Assembly (NCBI RefSeq): GCF_001729245.1
Contig: NZ_CP015218.1
Location: forward strand, 310,001-374,000
Direction: 5' to 3'
Length of the DNA: 64,000 nt
From: Leptospira tipperaryensis
GTDB lineage: Bacteria; Spirochaetota; Leptospiria; Leptospirales; Leptospiraceae
The notes under the pieces are model-generated. The model saw only the letters and a list, made by a program, of their open reading frames with translations. It was not told the DNA's origin and made no database searches. Shown in pieces: positions 8,800-22,035 of this stretch. A program made the position numbers and the translations under genes. The stretch's first letter is position 1; each line of letters begins with the position of its first letter.

Positions 8800-9849
8800 T
8801 CACTTTTGATTTCGTTTTCTATATTCTTGGATCAATTTTTCAGCGGCTTGAAAAGAACTGATTTTGTGTTGGCTTACCTTTTCTTCCATATCCTGATAAA
8901 GGTCCTTCATCCGGGAATAGAAGTCGCCCATCAGATGTTCGGAAACGGTTTCTTCCAGCCAATATTTCGCCTGATCGGTTCTGCGAATTTCAAAGTATCC
9001 GTTGGACTTTAGAGTTTTCTCATATTCTAATATTTGAGTCCAGATTTCCGAGATTCCTTCCTTGGTCACGGCGGAACACGAAAGCACCTTCGGAACCCAA
9101 CCGTTTTCATTTGAAGGAAAAAAATGAATGGCCGATTGTGTTTCGACTCGAGTGAATTCCGCTCTTGTCTTGTTGTCTCCGTCGGCTTTGGTCACGGCAA
9201 AAAGATCCGCCATTTCCATAATTCCTCTTTTGATTCCTTGGAGTTCGTCGCCCGCACCCGCGATCAAAAGAAGCAAAAACAAATCCACCATAGAATGCAC
9301 CGCCGTCTCGGATTGTCCGACTCCGACGGTTTCCACAAAGACCGTATCAAAACCCGCGGCCTCACAGAGGTAGATCGTCTCCCGGGTTTTTCTTGCAACT
9401 CCGCCCAAAGAATCTCCGGAGGGAGAAGGCCGAATGAATGCGGATTCGCTTTTGGACAACTCGAACATTCTCGTCTTGTCTCCGAGAATACTTCCCCCCG
9501 AAATCTGACTCGATGGATCGATCGTCAGGACCGCGAGTTTTTTTCCCTGAGAGATCACGTGCATCCCGAAGGCTTCGATGAAGGTGCTCTTTCCGACTCC
9601 GGGAATTCCTGTGATTCCGATTCGAACCGAATTTCCGGAATGCGGAAGACAAGCGTCTACGATCTTTTCTGCGAGTTCTTTGTGAGCGGGGAGAGAGCTT
9701 TCGACGAGCGTAATCGCACGAGCGAGAATCATCTTGTCTCCGGAAAGAATTCCTTTTACAAATTCTTCAGCCGAAGGAAGTGCCTTCCTATGAATTCCGG
9801 TTGATCGGATTCCGCTAGAAGGCATTCCGGATGATTCTGATCCGCTCAA
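8800..9849 (-). CDS. meaB: Methylmalonyl-CoA mutase-associated GTPase MeaB (ArgK family)
   Basis: G3E-family GTPase of 349 aa that protects and reloads the B12 cofactor of methylmalonyl-CoA mutase. Visible motifs are the P-loop GIPGVGKS (81-88), DPSSQISGGSILGDKTRM, the switch segment VETVGVGQSE and the base-specificity motif TKAD. The start is a TTG at 9849 with AAGGAA eight bases upstream; the first ATG would be codon 9, still before the conserved part. It sits 13 nt after mutB in a mutA-mutB-meaB operon, exactly the expected context. Confidence 0.96.
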   Translation of the reverse strand: MSGSESSGMPSSGIRSTGIHRKALPSAEEFVKGILSGDKMILARAITLVESSLPAHKELAEKIVDACLPHSGNSVRIGITGIPGVGKSTFIEAFGMHVISQGKKLAVLTIDPSSQISGGSILGDKTRMFELSKSESAFIRPSPSGDSLGGVARKTRETIYLCEAAGFDTVFVETVGVGQSETAVHSMVDLFLLLLIAGAGDELQGIKRGIMEMADLFAVTKADGDNKTRAEFTRVETQSAIHFFPSNENGWVPKVLSCSAVTKEGISEIWTQILEYEKTLKSNGYFEIRRTDQAKYWLEETVSEHLMGDFYSRMKDLYQDMEEKVSQHKISSFQAAEKLIQEYRKRNQK

Positions 9850-9862
9850 GGATATGGATTCC

Positions 9863-13944
<4,082 letters not shown>

Positions 13945-14034
13945 TTTGAATGTTTCTCTTTTTTGAAAAGGCCCTACAAAGTTCTCTTTCTAGGGAACCT
14001 TGCAAAACCCTGGTGTAAAGTCAAAAACCCATTC

Positions 14035-15027
14035 TCAATTTCCATTTTTGGTTTTGAGATAATGGGGAACGGATGCCAGAATCGAAAGTGTAAGAGTTCC
14101 TACGATCACTCCTAAAGACACAAGGATCGGGATATGAATCTCGTGTCCGAAAACGTAAGTGGAAAAAAGAGGAAGGAGAAGTTTGAATCCTACGAACGCG
14201 AGTAAAACGCTCACTCCTTTTTTCAGAAATACAAAAAGTTCCATCACACCCGAGAGCATAAAGTAGAGAGAACGAAGACCGAGGATCGCAAAGATATTCG
14301 AAGTATAAACGATAAACGCGTCGGTCGTGATCGAAAAGATCGCCGGGATGGAATCCAAGGCGAACATGATATCGCTGAACTCGACGACGAGCAACGTGAT
14401 GAACGTGGAAGTAAAAAGATAGTTTCCGTGTTCCTTGACTACGAACTTTTCAGGGTGATGCGCGTGTGTCATCGGAAGAATTTTTTTCGCAAACTTGATG
14501 ATCGGAGAAGATTCCGGATGAAAGTCTTCCTCTTCTTCCTTATGAACATACATCTTCACGGCGGTGTAAAGAAGAAGAATTCCGAACAGATATAGGATCC
14601 AACTGAAAACGGAAATGAGCTCCGCGCCGACAAAAATCATAAAGGCTCGAAAGATCAAAGCTCCGATGATTCCCCATTTGAGAATCAGAGGTTGATACTG
14701 AGGTGTGATCCGGAACTTTTGAAAGACCATGATAAAGACAAAAAGATTGTCCACGGAAAGAGAATATTCCAAAAGATAACCGGTGATAAATTCGAGGGCT
14801 TTTGTTTTTCCCGCATCCGGATCGTTCGGGCCGTGATCCATTACAAAAATCAAAACGCTAAACGAAATCGCGAGACTAAACCAGAAAAGAGACCAATAAA
14901 CGGATTCTCTCAGAGGAATTTTATGAGCTCGTTTGTTGAGAACAAAGAGATCAAGATAGATGAGCAGTCCCAAAACCACGGTAAAGATTCCAATTAACGT
15001 CAATTCTCCGGAGTTTACTTGGTTCAT
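14035..15027 (-). CDS. TerC family integral membrane protein
   Basis: Membrane protein of 330 aa with about nine helices. It has the TerC signature: NLFVFIMVFQKF preceded by YLLEYSLSVDN, VEFSDIMFALDSIPAIFSITTDAFIVYTSNIFAILGLRSLYF, and VLLAFVGFKLLL. TerC/Alx proteins are linked to tellurite resistance and to manganese export, sometimes during metalation of exported proteins. The start has GAGGG six bases upstream. It is transcribed divergently from the YhhN-type gene. I looked for an upstream yybP-ykoY type leader, but only about 90 nt separate the two genes and I see none. Confidence 0.93.
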   Translation of the reverse strand: MNQVNSGELTLIGIFTVVLGLLIYLDLFVLNKRAHKIPLRESVYWSLFWFSLAISFSVLIFVMDHGPNDPDAGKTKALEFITGYLLEYSLSVDNLFVFIMVFQKFRITPQYQPLILKWGIIGALIFRAFMIFVGAELISVFSWILYLFGILLLYTAVKMYVHKEEEEDFHPESSPIIKFAKKILPMTHAHHPEKFVVKEHGNYLFTSTFITLLVVEFSDIMFALDSIPAIFSITTDAFIVYTSNIFAILGLRSLYFMLSGVMELFVFLKKGVSVLLAFVGFKLLLPLFSTYVFGHEIHIPILVSLGVIVGTLTLSILASVPHYLKTKNGN

Positions 15028-15114
15028 TTATCCCTCTTGTTTTTCCCGATTCTGGATGACAGAATCCAGGCTCTGTACAAAATTACAATCCCAATTCCCA
15101 AGAAGAAGGTTCAG

Positions 15115-15741
15115 ATGATTCTACTGTTATTTTCCATCGCTTCCATAGCGCACTTCCTCGCACTCTACTTTGCACCGGGAGAAATCGCTCTCAAGCTGGG
15201 AACAAAAATTGTTCCGATTCTTATCTTGATTTTTTTCTCAGTCTTCGAAGGGAACTGGAAAGACCGTTCCGGAAAATACGTTTTTATCGGTTTGATCTTC
15301 TCGCTTTTTGGAGATACGTTCTTAGCTCTTCCCGGAAATTACTTCGTCTTCGGACTCGGTTCTTTTCTTGTTGCTCAGGTTTTATATTCGATCGGATTTT
15401 CGGTCGGGAATCCAGTGCACGTAGTTCGACTGATTCCTTACTTTGTATTTGGGCTTTTATTCTACACTTGGATTCTTCCGGGAATGGGTGCTTCTTTGTA
15501 TGTGCCTGTCGCAGTCTATGTAAGTGCGATCTGCGTGATGGGTTGGAGGGCTTCTTCCAGAGAATGTCCCAAACCCGAATTCTGGAAATCTTTTTTCGGG
15601 TCTTTGATCTTCATCGCATCCGACAGCTTGATCGCGATGGGAAAGTTTCTGTCACTTCCAATCCCTTGGATCGGAATTTGGATCATGTTAACATACTACG
15701 CGGCTCAATTTCTGATCTATGAATCCGTGGAAGAAAATTAA
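15115..15741 (+). CDS. YhhN family membrane protein (lysoplasmalogenase-like)
   Basis: Membrane protein of 208 aa with about eight helices. The ATG at 15115 is chosen because AGAAGG stands seven bases upstream and an earlier in-frame start would overlap the divergent terC gene. The family (YhhN/TMEM86) includes lysoplasmalogenases that cleave the vinyl-ether bond of lysoplasmalogen. Visible family features are FVFIGLIFSLFGDTFLALP with its conserved aspartate, GSFLVAQVLYSIGF, and the late GSLIFIASDSLIAMGKF with a second conserved aspartate. Enzyme activity is inferred from the family; leptospires are not known to me to make plasmalogens, so a different lipid role is possible. Confidence 0.8.
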   Translation: MILLLFSIASIAHFLALYFAPGEIALKLGTKIVPILILIFFSVFEGNWKDRSGKYVFIGLIFSLFGDTFLALPGNYFVFGLGSFLVAQVLYSIGFSVGNPVHVVRLIPYFVFGLLFYTWILPGMGASLYVPVAVYVSAICVMGWRASSRECPKPEFWKSFFGSLIFIASDSLIAMGKFLSLPIPWIGIWIMLTYYAAQFLIYESVEEN

Positions 15742-15803
15742 ATAATTATTGATTCAGTCTGTAACATAACTAAGATAGCAAAGAAATCGGGAGAATCTTT
15801 ATT

Positions 15804-16661
15804 ATGAATATTAAACCCTTAAAAGAAACGACATTTTTAGAAGCGGTAGCAGCCGCGATTCAACACGAAAAGGATTACTTCGAGTTTTATATGAGCACGT
15901 ATGAAAAGCTTCCTCCCGGAAATACGAAAGAGCTTTTCGAAAGACTCGCCGAAGAAGTGGACGATCATATCAAGTTTATTACAGAATTGTACGAGCAAGC
16001 CGAAGGTTCCGAACTTCCGAACCTAAAACAACTTACCGCGATTCATAAGTTTCACGATTCCACTCTTCAGAGAATAATGAACAAGGTGGAGAGAACGATC
16101 TCCGGTCCGGGAAGTAAGGACGCACACGAAGCTCTGGAACTCGCAATTCGAGAAGCTGAAAACAGCGTTTCTTTTTACGAAAAACTCGCGAACAAATTTG
16201 AAGACGTGAACATCAAATCCCTCTTCACAAAACTCAAGGACTACAATCACAACTACCAATCTCTTCTGGAAACGGAATTGAACGGATTGGATCAATCCGG
16301 TTCCGGACAACAGGGAACTTTTTTCTGGGACGAACAAGCCGAAGAAGTAGCAAAGGCGGAAGCAAAACCGGCAAAGAGCGCGGCAGCTCCGAAAAAACCG
16401 AAAGCCCCCGTCGCAAAACCGACGCCTGTGGTAAAACCGGCTCCAACTCCAACCGCAAAAAAAGCGGCGACACCGGCTCCTAAAAAATCCGCGAGCAAAT
16501 CGGTTGCGAAAAAGGCTGCGCCTAAGAAGAAAGCCGCTGTGAAAAAGACAGCGCCAAAACCGAAAAAAGCAGTAAAGAAGTCCGTTCCAAAAAAAGCGGC
16601 TCCCAAGAAAAAGATCGCTCCGAAAAAGAAAGCGGCAGCTAAAGCTAAGAAAAAAAGGTAA
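15804..16661 (+). CDS. Ferritin-like (rubrerythrin-type) protein with lysine/alanine-rich histone-H1-like tail
   Basis: Protein of 285 aa in two parts. Residues about 8-160 form a four-helix rubrerythrin-like bundle (E22 with F28-Y29, LAEEVDDH at 48-55, a third helix ending FYEKLA, and DYNH at 146-149). By my by-eye alignment, two of the usual iron-binding glutamates are replaced (V52 in the first ExxH, A118 in the third helix), so the di-iron site is probably degenerate. Residues about 183-285 are almost only Lys, Ala, Pro and a few Val/Thr, with repeated AAPKKK and KKAAPKK units like eukaryotic H1 or bacterial histone-like tails, which bind DNA. Function unknown; a Dps-like or nucleoid role is inference. 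It is followed 9 nt later by an aminotransferase gene. Confidence 0.8.
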   Translation: MNIKPLKETTFLEAVAAAIQHEKDYFEFYMSTYEKLPPGNTKELFERLAEEVDDHIKFITELYEQAEGSELPNLKQLTAIHKFHDSTLQRIMNKVERTISGPGSKDAHEALELAIREAENSVSFYEKLANKFEDVNIKSLFTKLKDYNHNYQSLLETELNGLDQSGSGQQGTFFWDEQAEEVAKAEAKPAKSAAAPKKPKAPVAKPTPVVKPAPTPTAKKAATPAPKKSASKSVAKKAAPKKKAAVKKTAPKPKKAVKKSVPKKAAPKKKIAPKKKAAAKAKKKR

Positions 16662-16670
16662 TTCATAAGA

Positions 16671-17825
<1,155 letters not shown>

Positions 17826-18232
17826 GAAAGAATCGAAAGGTTGCTCTCACATCTAAAAAGTAGGAACTCTTACTAAAATTGGATGGGGAAAGACCGCAAT
17901 GGAACGGAAGACAACGGGCCAATGTGACAAAATCTGTAGGAGCTCCTCCGCCGGATTCGAAATTGCAAAAGATTCTCTTCGAAGTTCGGGACGAACTCAA
18001 ACCAAGATTCATGGAATCAGGTTTTCCCAGAGAAAAAGTAGAAAGAAGAAGATTCTTTATAGAAAACTCGAACCGTTAAGATGAAAGTTTCCCGAAATCT
18101 GTAGGAGCTATTACAAAAATTCTTTTAGCACTCTTGCCTTACGATTCTTAGATAAAGAATGGAAAGAAAATTTTATCTCTTACGATTTTAAAGAGAATGA
18201 GAAAACGATATTCTTAGGAAGTTACGATTTCA
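17826..18232. repeat. Intergenic stretch with three degenerate copies of a Leptospira palindromic repeat
   Basis: About 400 bp without a convincing gene. It contains three related short sequences: GTAGGAACTCTTACTAAAA (17860-17878), TGTAGGAGCTCCTCCG (17935-17950) and TGTAGGAGCTATTACAAAAA (18100-18119), the last preceded by CCCGAAATC. They are decayed forms of a TGTAGGAG-CTCCTACA dyad that recurs elsewhere in the window (44347, 51390, 53442, 56963, 47759). Short open frames of up to about 66 codons exist, but none has a ribosome site or a recognisable protein. The transporter gene downstream probably has its promoter in the last 100 bp. Confidence 0.6.
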
Positions 18233-19183
18233 TTGGCGATAAACAAATTTCAGAAAATCAGCGAGATCGGAACCTTATTGTTTCCGGTCTGGGTTTTGAC
18301 CGGTTCCATTCTTTCCTTCTTTTACCCGGAGTGGTTTACGTGGTTCACCGGACCTTGGATCACCTACGGGCTCGGGGTAACGATGCTCGGAATGGGAATC
18401 ACACTTTTACCTCAGGACTTCAAAGACGTTTTCAAAACTCCGATTCCTGTTTTTGCGGGAGTGATCCTTCAATACACAGTGATGCCTCTTTCCGGATGGG
18501 GAATCGGAATTCTTCTCGATCTTCCCGCACCGCTCGCGACCGGACTCATCGTAGTATCCTGTTGTCCCGGAGGTGTGGCGTCTAACGTCATTACCTATCT
18601 CGCAAAAGGAGATCTCGCTCTTTCGGTTTCGATGACCGCGTCTTCCACCATTCTTTCCGTCTTTATGACCCCGATGCTTACCTTACTTTTGATCGGGCAG
18701 GGTGTAAAAGCATCCGCGGGAGGATTGTTCTTTGATACGTTTCAAGTGGTGATCCTTCCCGTAGCTTTGGGAGTATTATTGAATTCTTATTTACCCAAGA
18801 TTTCAAAAAAGATTCAGACCGTTTCTCCTTTGGTCGCGGTCTTTTTGATCACGATGATCGTATCCTCGATTTTGGGAGCGGGAAGGGAAAAAATTCTTCA
18901 GTCGGCAGGAATTTTGATTCTGGGAGTTGTGAGTTTGCACGCTTCCGGATTCTTCTTTGGTTATGTGCTTTCCTGGATTCTGATCCGAAATCGAAAGACC
19001 GCGAGAACGATTTCCATCGAAGTCGGAATGCAAAACTCGGGACTCGGAGTTGTTCTTTCGCGGAATAATTTCCCTGATCCGTTAGTCGCCATTCCAGCCG
19101 CGATTTCCAGCTTAGTCCATTCCCTCATCGGAAGTTTATTGGCGGCTTTCTGGAGAAAATCGGATCCGGATGGAGAAAAATGA
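18233..19183 (+). CDS. Bile acid:sodium symporter (BASS/SBF) family transporter
   Basis: Transporter of 316 aa with about nine to ten membrane helices. BASS hallmarks are GIGILLDLPAPLATGLIVVSCCPGGVASNVITYLAKGDLALSVSMTASSTI (split here across helices 4 and 5, the crossover region) and the late VGMQNSGLG with a conserved E/Q-N-x-x-L pattern. Members move organic anions such as bile acids, pantoate or pyruvate with sodium. The substrate is not predictable here. The start is a TTG at 18233 with AGGAAG about 12 bases upstream; no ATG precedes the second helix. Confidence 0.9.
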   Translation: MAINKFQKISEIGTLLFPVWVLTGSILSFFYPEWFTWFTGPWITYGLGVTMLGMGITLLPQDFKDVFKTPIPVFAGVILQYTVMPLSGWGIGILLDLPAPLATGLIVVSCCPGGVASNVITYLAKGDLALSVSMTASSTILSVFMTPMLTLLLIGQGVKASAGGLFFDTFQVVILPVALGVLLNSYLPKISKKIQTVSPLVAVFLITMIVSSILGAGREKILQSAGILILGVVSLHASGFFFGYVLSWILIRNRKTARTISIEVGMQNSGLGVVLSRNNFPDPLVAIPAAISSLVHSLIGSLLAAFWRKSDPDGEK

Positions 19184-19458
19184 TCCAAAGAATCCCTCGA
19201 TGACGTGACTCCGCCGATTGCAACTGAGAACTTTCAAAATCAAATTCTCAATCTAAGAATGGAAGTCGTTTAGAGTCAAGCGAACCGAAACATTAGAATT
19301 TCAACTTTCATCTTTGTGAAAACTTGATGATCCTGGATCGAGGATTCTTCGCTTAATAAAATGCCATTCTTGAATGACGAAAGCGTTCTAACTTCTCTAT
19401 AAACTCGAAAACATTACAAATGTCATAGCCTTGAATGATCATCTATGACAGCTGGGAG

Positions 19459-19488
19459 TTGAAAACGTCTCTATAAAACGGTTATAAT
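19459..19488 (+). promoter_or_regulatory. Sigma-70-type promoter for the mini CxxCH protein
   Basis: TTGAAA (19459-19464) and TATAAT (19483-19488) are separated by 18 bp. The -10 is a perfect match and the -35 matches five of six. Start of transcription would be near 19495, about 20 bp before the ATG at 19515, with AAAGGAA in between. The rest of 19184-19458 shows no gene. Confidence 0.65.
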
Positions 19489-19514
19489 GAGTTAGAAAGG
19501 AAACGAAAGAGCCT

Positions 19515-19763
19515 ATGGGTAGAACGAACCAAATCGCAGTATTACTGCTGTTTGCAGGGTTAAGTGCGAACGCAAGTGGGCCCGAAGTCAAAAAACGTTC
19601 AACCACAGTTGAAGATAAAACTAAAACGACACCACAAACGTCCACGAACGTTTTTTTTTCTGCGAACGATGTCATCCTCCGAATCATGCGTACGCAGTCG
19701 AACAATGACGACCCACGATCGGAAAAAAGAAATTGCGTGTTCTGTCATTTGGGATCCGAGTAA
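19515..19763 (+). CDS. Small exported protein with C-terminal CxxCH heme-c motif
   Basis: An 82-aa protein. Residues 1-20 form a signal peptide (hydrophobic core AVLLLFAGLSANA, cleavage after ANA). The mature 62 residues are polar and Thr/Lys-rich. They end with C74-V-F-C77-H78 and four more residues. CxxCH is the attachment motif for c-type heme, which is added after export. A single motif so near the end, without the usual fold around it, is odd: it could be a minimal cytochrome fragment, a metal-binding peptide or chance. A good promoter and ribosome site directly upstream support a real gene. The closest neighbour, a convergent membrane LuxR regulator, gives no clue. Confidence 0.65.
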   Translation: MGRTNQIAVLLLFAGLSANASGPEVKKRSTTVEDKTKTTPQTSTNVFFSANDVILRIMRTQSNNDDPRSEKRNCVFCHLGSE

Positions 19764-19811
19764 ATTTAAGAATCGTGCGATGGGAACTCGGCGATTCGGA
19801 CCGACTTCGAA

Positions 19812-20942
19812 TTAACGCGGTTTCCCGTTTTCTTTCCGCTTTGAAAGAAGAATCGTCAATCTTTGTAACTGATCCTTAGAAGTGGATTTGGATTCCGGTA
19901 AAACTTTGGCGTAAATATTCTTCAAGTGGTTTCTCAAAGTTCCATTGGAAACATTCAGGATCAATTGAATAAAAGTTCGGCTGTGGCCCGCCTCCAGAAG
20001 TTCGCAGATTCGAATCTCTTGTTTGGAAAGTCCGTAACCTTCCAAATTTAAACCCGGAACCAATAAAAGTTTTTCGTTTTCGTAAGAATGGAAAAAAAGA
20101 AACGCCATAAACGAACACGCGCTAAACGATGAAATCGCAGTAACGTAAATTTCCCGAAACGGAACGGATTTAAGAACAGACCAGAAGAACATTCCGATCG
20201 TGACTCCGATCGCAATCGAAATGAGAATGTTCGCACCGATTCTAAGCAAACTCGCTCTTCCCGCGTTGTGTCGATTTAGATAAACGGAAAGAATCACCGA
20301 AAGCGCTGCGTCCGCGACCGGATGCAAAGGAGGAAGATCCATTCCATACAACGGTAGAAAATTTGTAAAAAGCGCGGACCACCACAAAAGAAACACACCT
20401 ATAAAGAAACGTTTTTCAAAGAACACGTTCCACTCCACCGGTCTTAGAAAAAAGTAAATACAAACGGAAATCGATAGCACGTGAATCCCGATCCCCATCG
20501 CGCCTCCGATCGGAGAAACAAGAGGGGCCAGACCAAATTGAAAAGACTTAAAACCAGCAATAAAAACCCGAGGAAAAGAAGCGCAGAGAAAATCGAAAAC
20601 GAGAGCGATCACAAAAACAAAAATCGTAAACCGGTTCAGAATTTTTCTTCCCGTACAAAAACTTGCCATCCCGACAAGCACAGGAGAAAGAATAAAAAAA
20701 GAATGGCACTGAAAGATCCACCAAGCCAATCCGAGTTCTTCCGTAGATGCGGTACACATCGCGGCCGTCGTTGCGTTTTGAACTCCGATCGCGAGATAGA
20801 AAACCGTCATCAACTTATGAAATCGATGATCCCGACCTATATTTTCGATCAAACAACTGACATTCGCAAGCGCAGCCATGATCGGTACTATGAAAAAAAT
20901 TTCCAAAACAAGTCTATTTTGAGAACCGGGAAATTTGAGCAA
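19812..20942 (-). CDS. Membrane-anchored LuxR-type transcriptional regulator
   Basis: Protein of 376 aa. About seven or eight membrane helices (residues 8-280) are followed by a LuxR/GerE helix-turn-helix at about 305-370 (LSKQEIRICELLEAGHSR, then SNGTLRNHLKNIYAK). It therefore looks like a one-component membrane sensor that binds DNA directly. The signal is unknown. The start used here is a TTG at 20942 with no clear ribosome site; the next ATG is at codon 21, so the exact N-terminus is uncertain. It converges with the small CxxCH gene, 49 bp apart. Confidence 0.85.
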   Translation of the reverse strand: MLKFPGSQNRLVLEIFFIVPIMAALANVSCLIENIGRDHRFHKLMTVFYLAIGVQNATTAAMCTASTEELGLAWWIFQCHSFFILSPVLVGMASFCTGRKILNRFTIFVFVIALVFDFLCASFPRVFIAGFKSFQFGLAPLVSPIGGAMGIGIHVLSISVCIYFFLRPVEWNVFFEKRFFIGVFLLWWSALFTNFLPLYGMDLPPLHPVADAALSVILSVYLNRHNAGRASLLRIGANILISIAIGVTIGMFFWSVLKSVPFREIYVTAISSFSACSFMAFLFFHSYENEKLLLVPGLNLEGYGLSKQEIRICELLEAGHSRTFIQLILNVSNGTLRNHLKNIYAKVLPESKSTSKDQLQRLTILLSKRKENGKPR

Positions 20943-21184
20943 ACGAAATCAAAAAAGCTATGTCCGGATTCTAAGATTCGCCTTACAACGGATTTATCGT
21001 CCTTTTTCGAGAATTTTATCTAATCCTCCTTGATTTTTAAGCCCTCTCACTTTTTCTAGCAGAATACAACCTCCAGTACGACGTTTTTAGGATTCAAAAT
21101 CAAATTTTTGATCTGAAATGGACTGAAAAGCCGGGATTTCTCGTCTTACTATGAGGAATTTATTGAAATCGAGACAGTAGCGCC

Positions 21185-21349
21185 ATGAGAGAAATTATCA
21201 AGCTCGTTTGTCAGGAACCAGGTTGTTCAAAGGGAAAGAGTACTTATCTTCTCACTAAGAACAAAAAGGCTAAAACCGAAAAACTGGTAACTAAAAAGTT
21301 CTGCAAATTTTGCAGAAAACACACCGAATACAAGGAAACCAAGGTCTAA
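21185..21349 (+). CDS. rpmG: 50S ribosomal protein L33
   Basis: A 54-aa basic protein beginning MREIIKLVCQEPGC and ending KKFCKFCRKHTEYKETKV. This matches the L33 pattern in its zinc-binding form: C9 and C14 early, CKFC at about 42-45, and the KHTxxKE ending. The first pair is spaced CxxxxC where the usual form is CxxC. The ribosome site is poor. The DksA-like gene starts 19 nt downstream and is probably co-transcribed. Confidence 0.93.
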   Translation: MREIIKLVCQEPGCSKGKSTYLLTKNKKAKTEKLVTKKFCKFCRKHTEYKETKV

Positions 21350-21368
21350 GATTTCCAGGTAAACAGGA

Positions 21369-21827
21369 ATGACTGCAAAAAAACCAGCACCCGCATACGA
21401 CAAAAAAGCTCTTCAAGAAATCAAAGAGCTTCTTCTCGAGAGGAAAAATACTCTCCTGGAAAAGTATGCCCACTGGGAAGATAACAGCAAACCTTCCGGC
21501 CTGAAAGAAATGGGCGATATCGCGGATATCGCTTCTGAAATCAATGAAGAGACCCTTAGTTCAGTTCTTTCCGAAGCGGAAATCGAAACCATTCGTGAAA
21601 TTGATGTCGCTTTAGATAAAATTGAAGACGGAACTTACGGAATCTGCGAAGGAACCGGAAAGAAAATTCCGATCGCACGTTTGAAAGCGATTCCTTGGAC
21701 TCGTTATACCGTTGAATTTGCGGAAACTCTTTCCAGAGGGAAGGGTGGTTTTATGCGCAAGAGCAACGCGGGCAGCCTCACAGGCGCCTATAAAATTCCG
21801 ACCGACCTGGATTCGATGGACGAATAA
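21369..21827 (+). CDS. DksA/TraR family protein with an incomplete zinc finger
   Basis: A 152-aa DksA-like protein. A long coiled coil (about 12-85) carries the DxxDxA tip motif at D50, D53 and A55, the residues by which DksA acts in the RNA-polymerase secondary channel. The C-terminal globular motif is YGICEGTGKKIPIARLKAIPW: only C93 of the four zinc cysteines remains. The others appear as T96, T114 and F117 by alignment. It resembles the cysteine-poor DksA2 type, which works when zinc is scarce. The retained tip suggests it still binds RNA polymerase with ppGpp. It follows rpmG. Confidence 0.85.
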   Translation: MTAKKPAPAYDKKALQEIKELLLERKNTLLEKYAHWEDNSKPSGLKEMGDIADIASEINEETLSSVLSEAEIETIREIDVALDKIEDGTYGICEGTGKKIPIARLKAIPWTRYTVEFAETLSRGKGGFMRKSNAGSLTGAYKIPTDLDSMDE

Positions 21828-22035
21828 TTCGTTCTTCGTAGCCGGTTCATTCTTCTCTCCCCATTCTCCCTTAAACCCTATCTTTTTATAGTAGAGGAAT
21901 TCGTACGTTTTTATGAAAACTAGGTAGTTCTTTAGGGATTCTCCTCTTATCAATTTATTTCTAAGAATCGGAAAGCTCTTTCAAAAACCTTTTTTAGATT
22001 GAAATCTGAATCTTTTTACAAAATCCTCTTTATTC

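Noticed and set aside
14960..15115. yybP-ykoY-type manganese riboswitch before terC
   Set aside because: The gap to the divergent gene is under 100 bp and lacks the conserved stem and loop sequences.
17879..18079. Short plus-strand frame of 66 codons (DGERPQWNGRQ start) in the 17.8-18.2 kb gap
   Set aside because: No ribosome site, spans a degenerate intergenic repeat, and shows no known domain.
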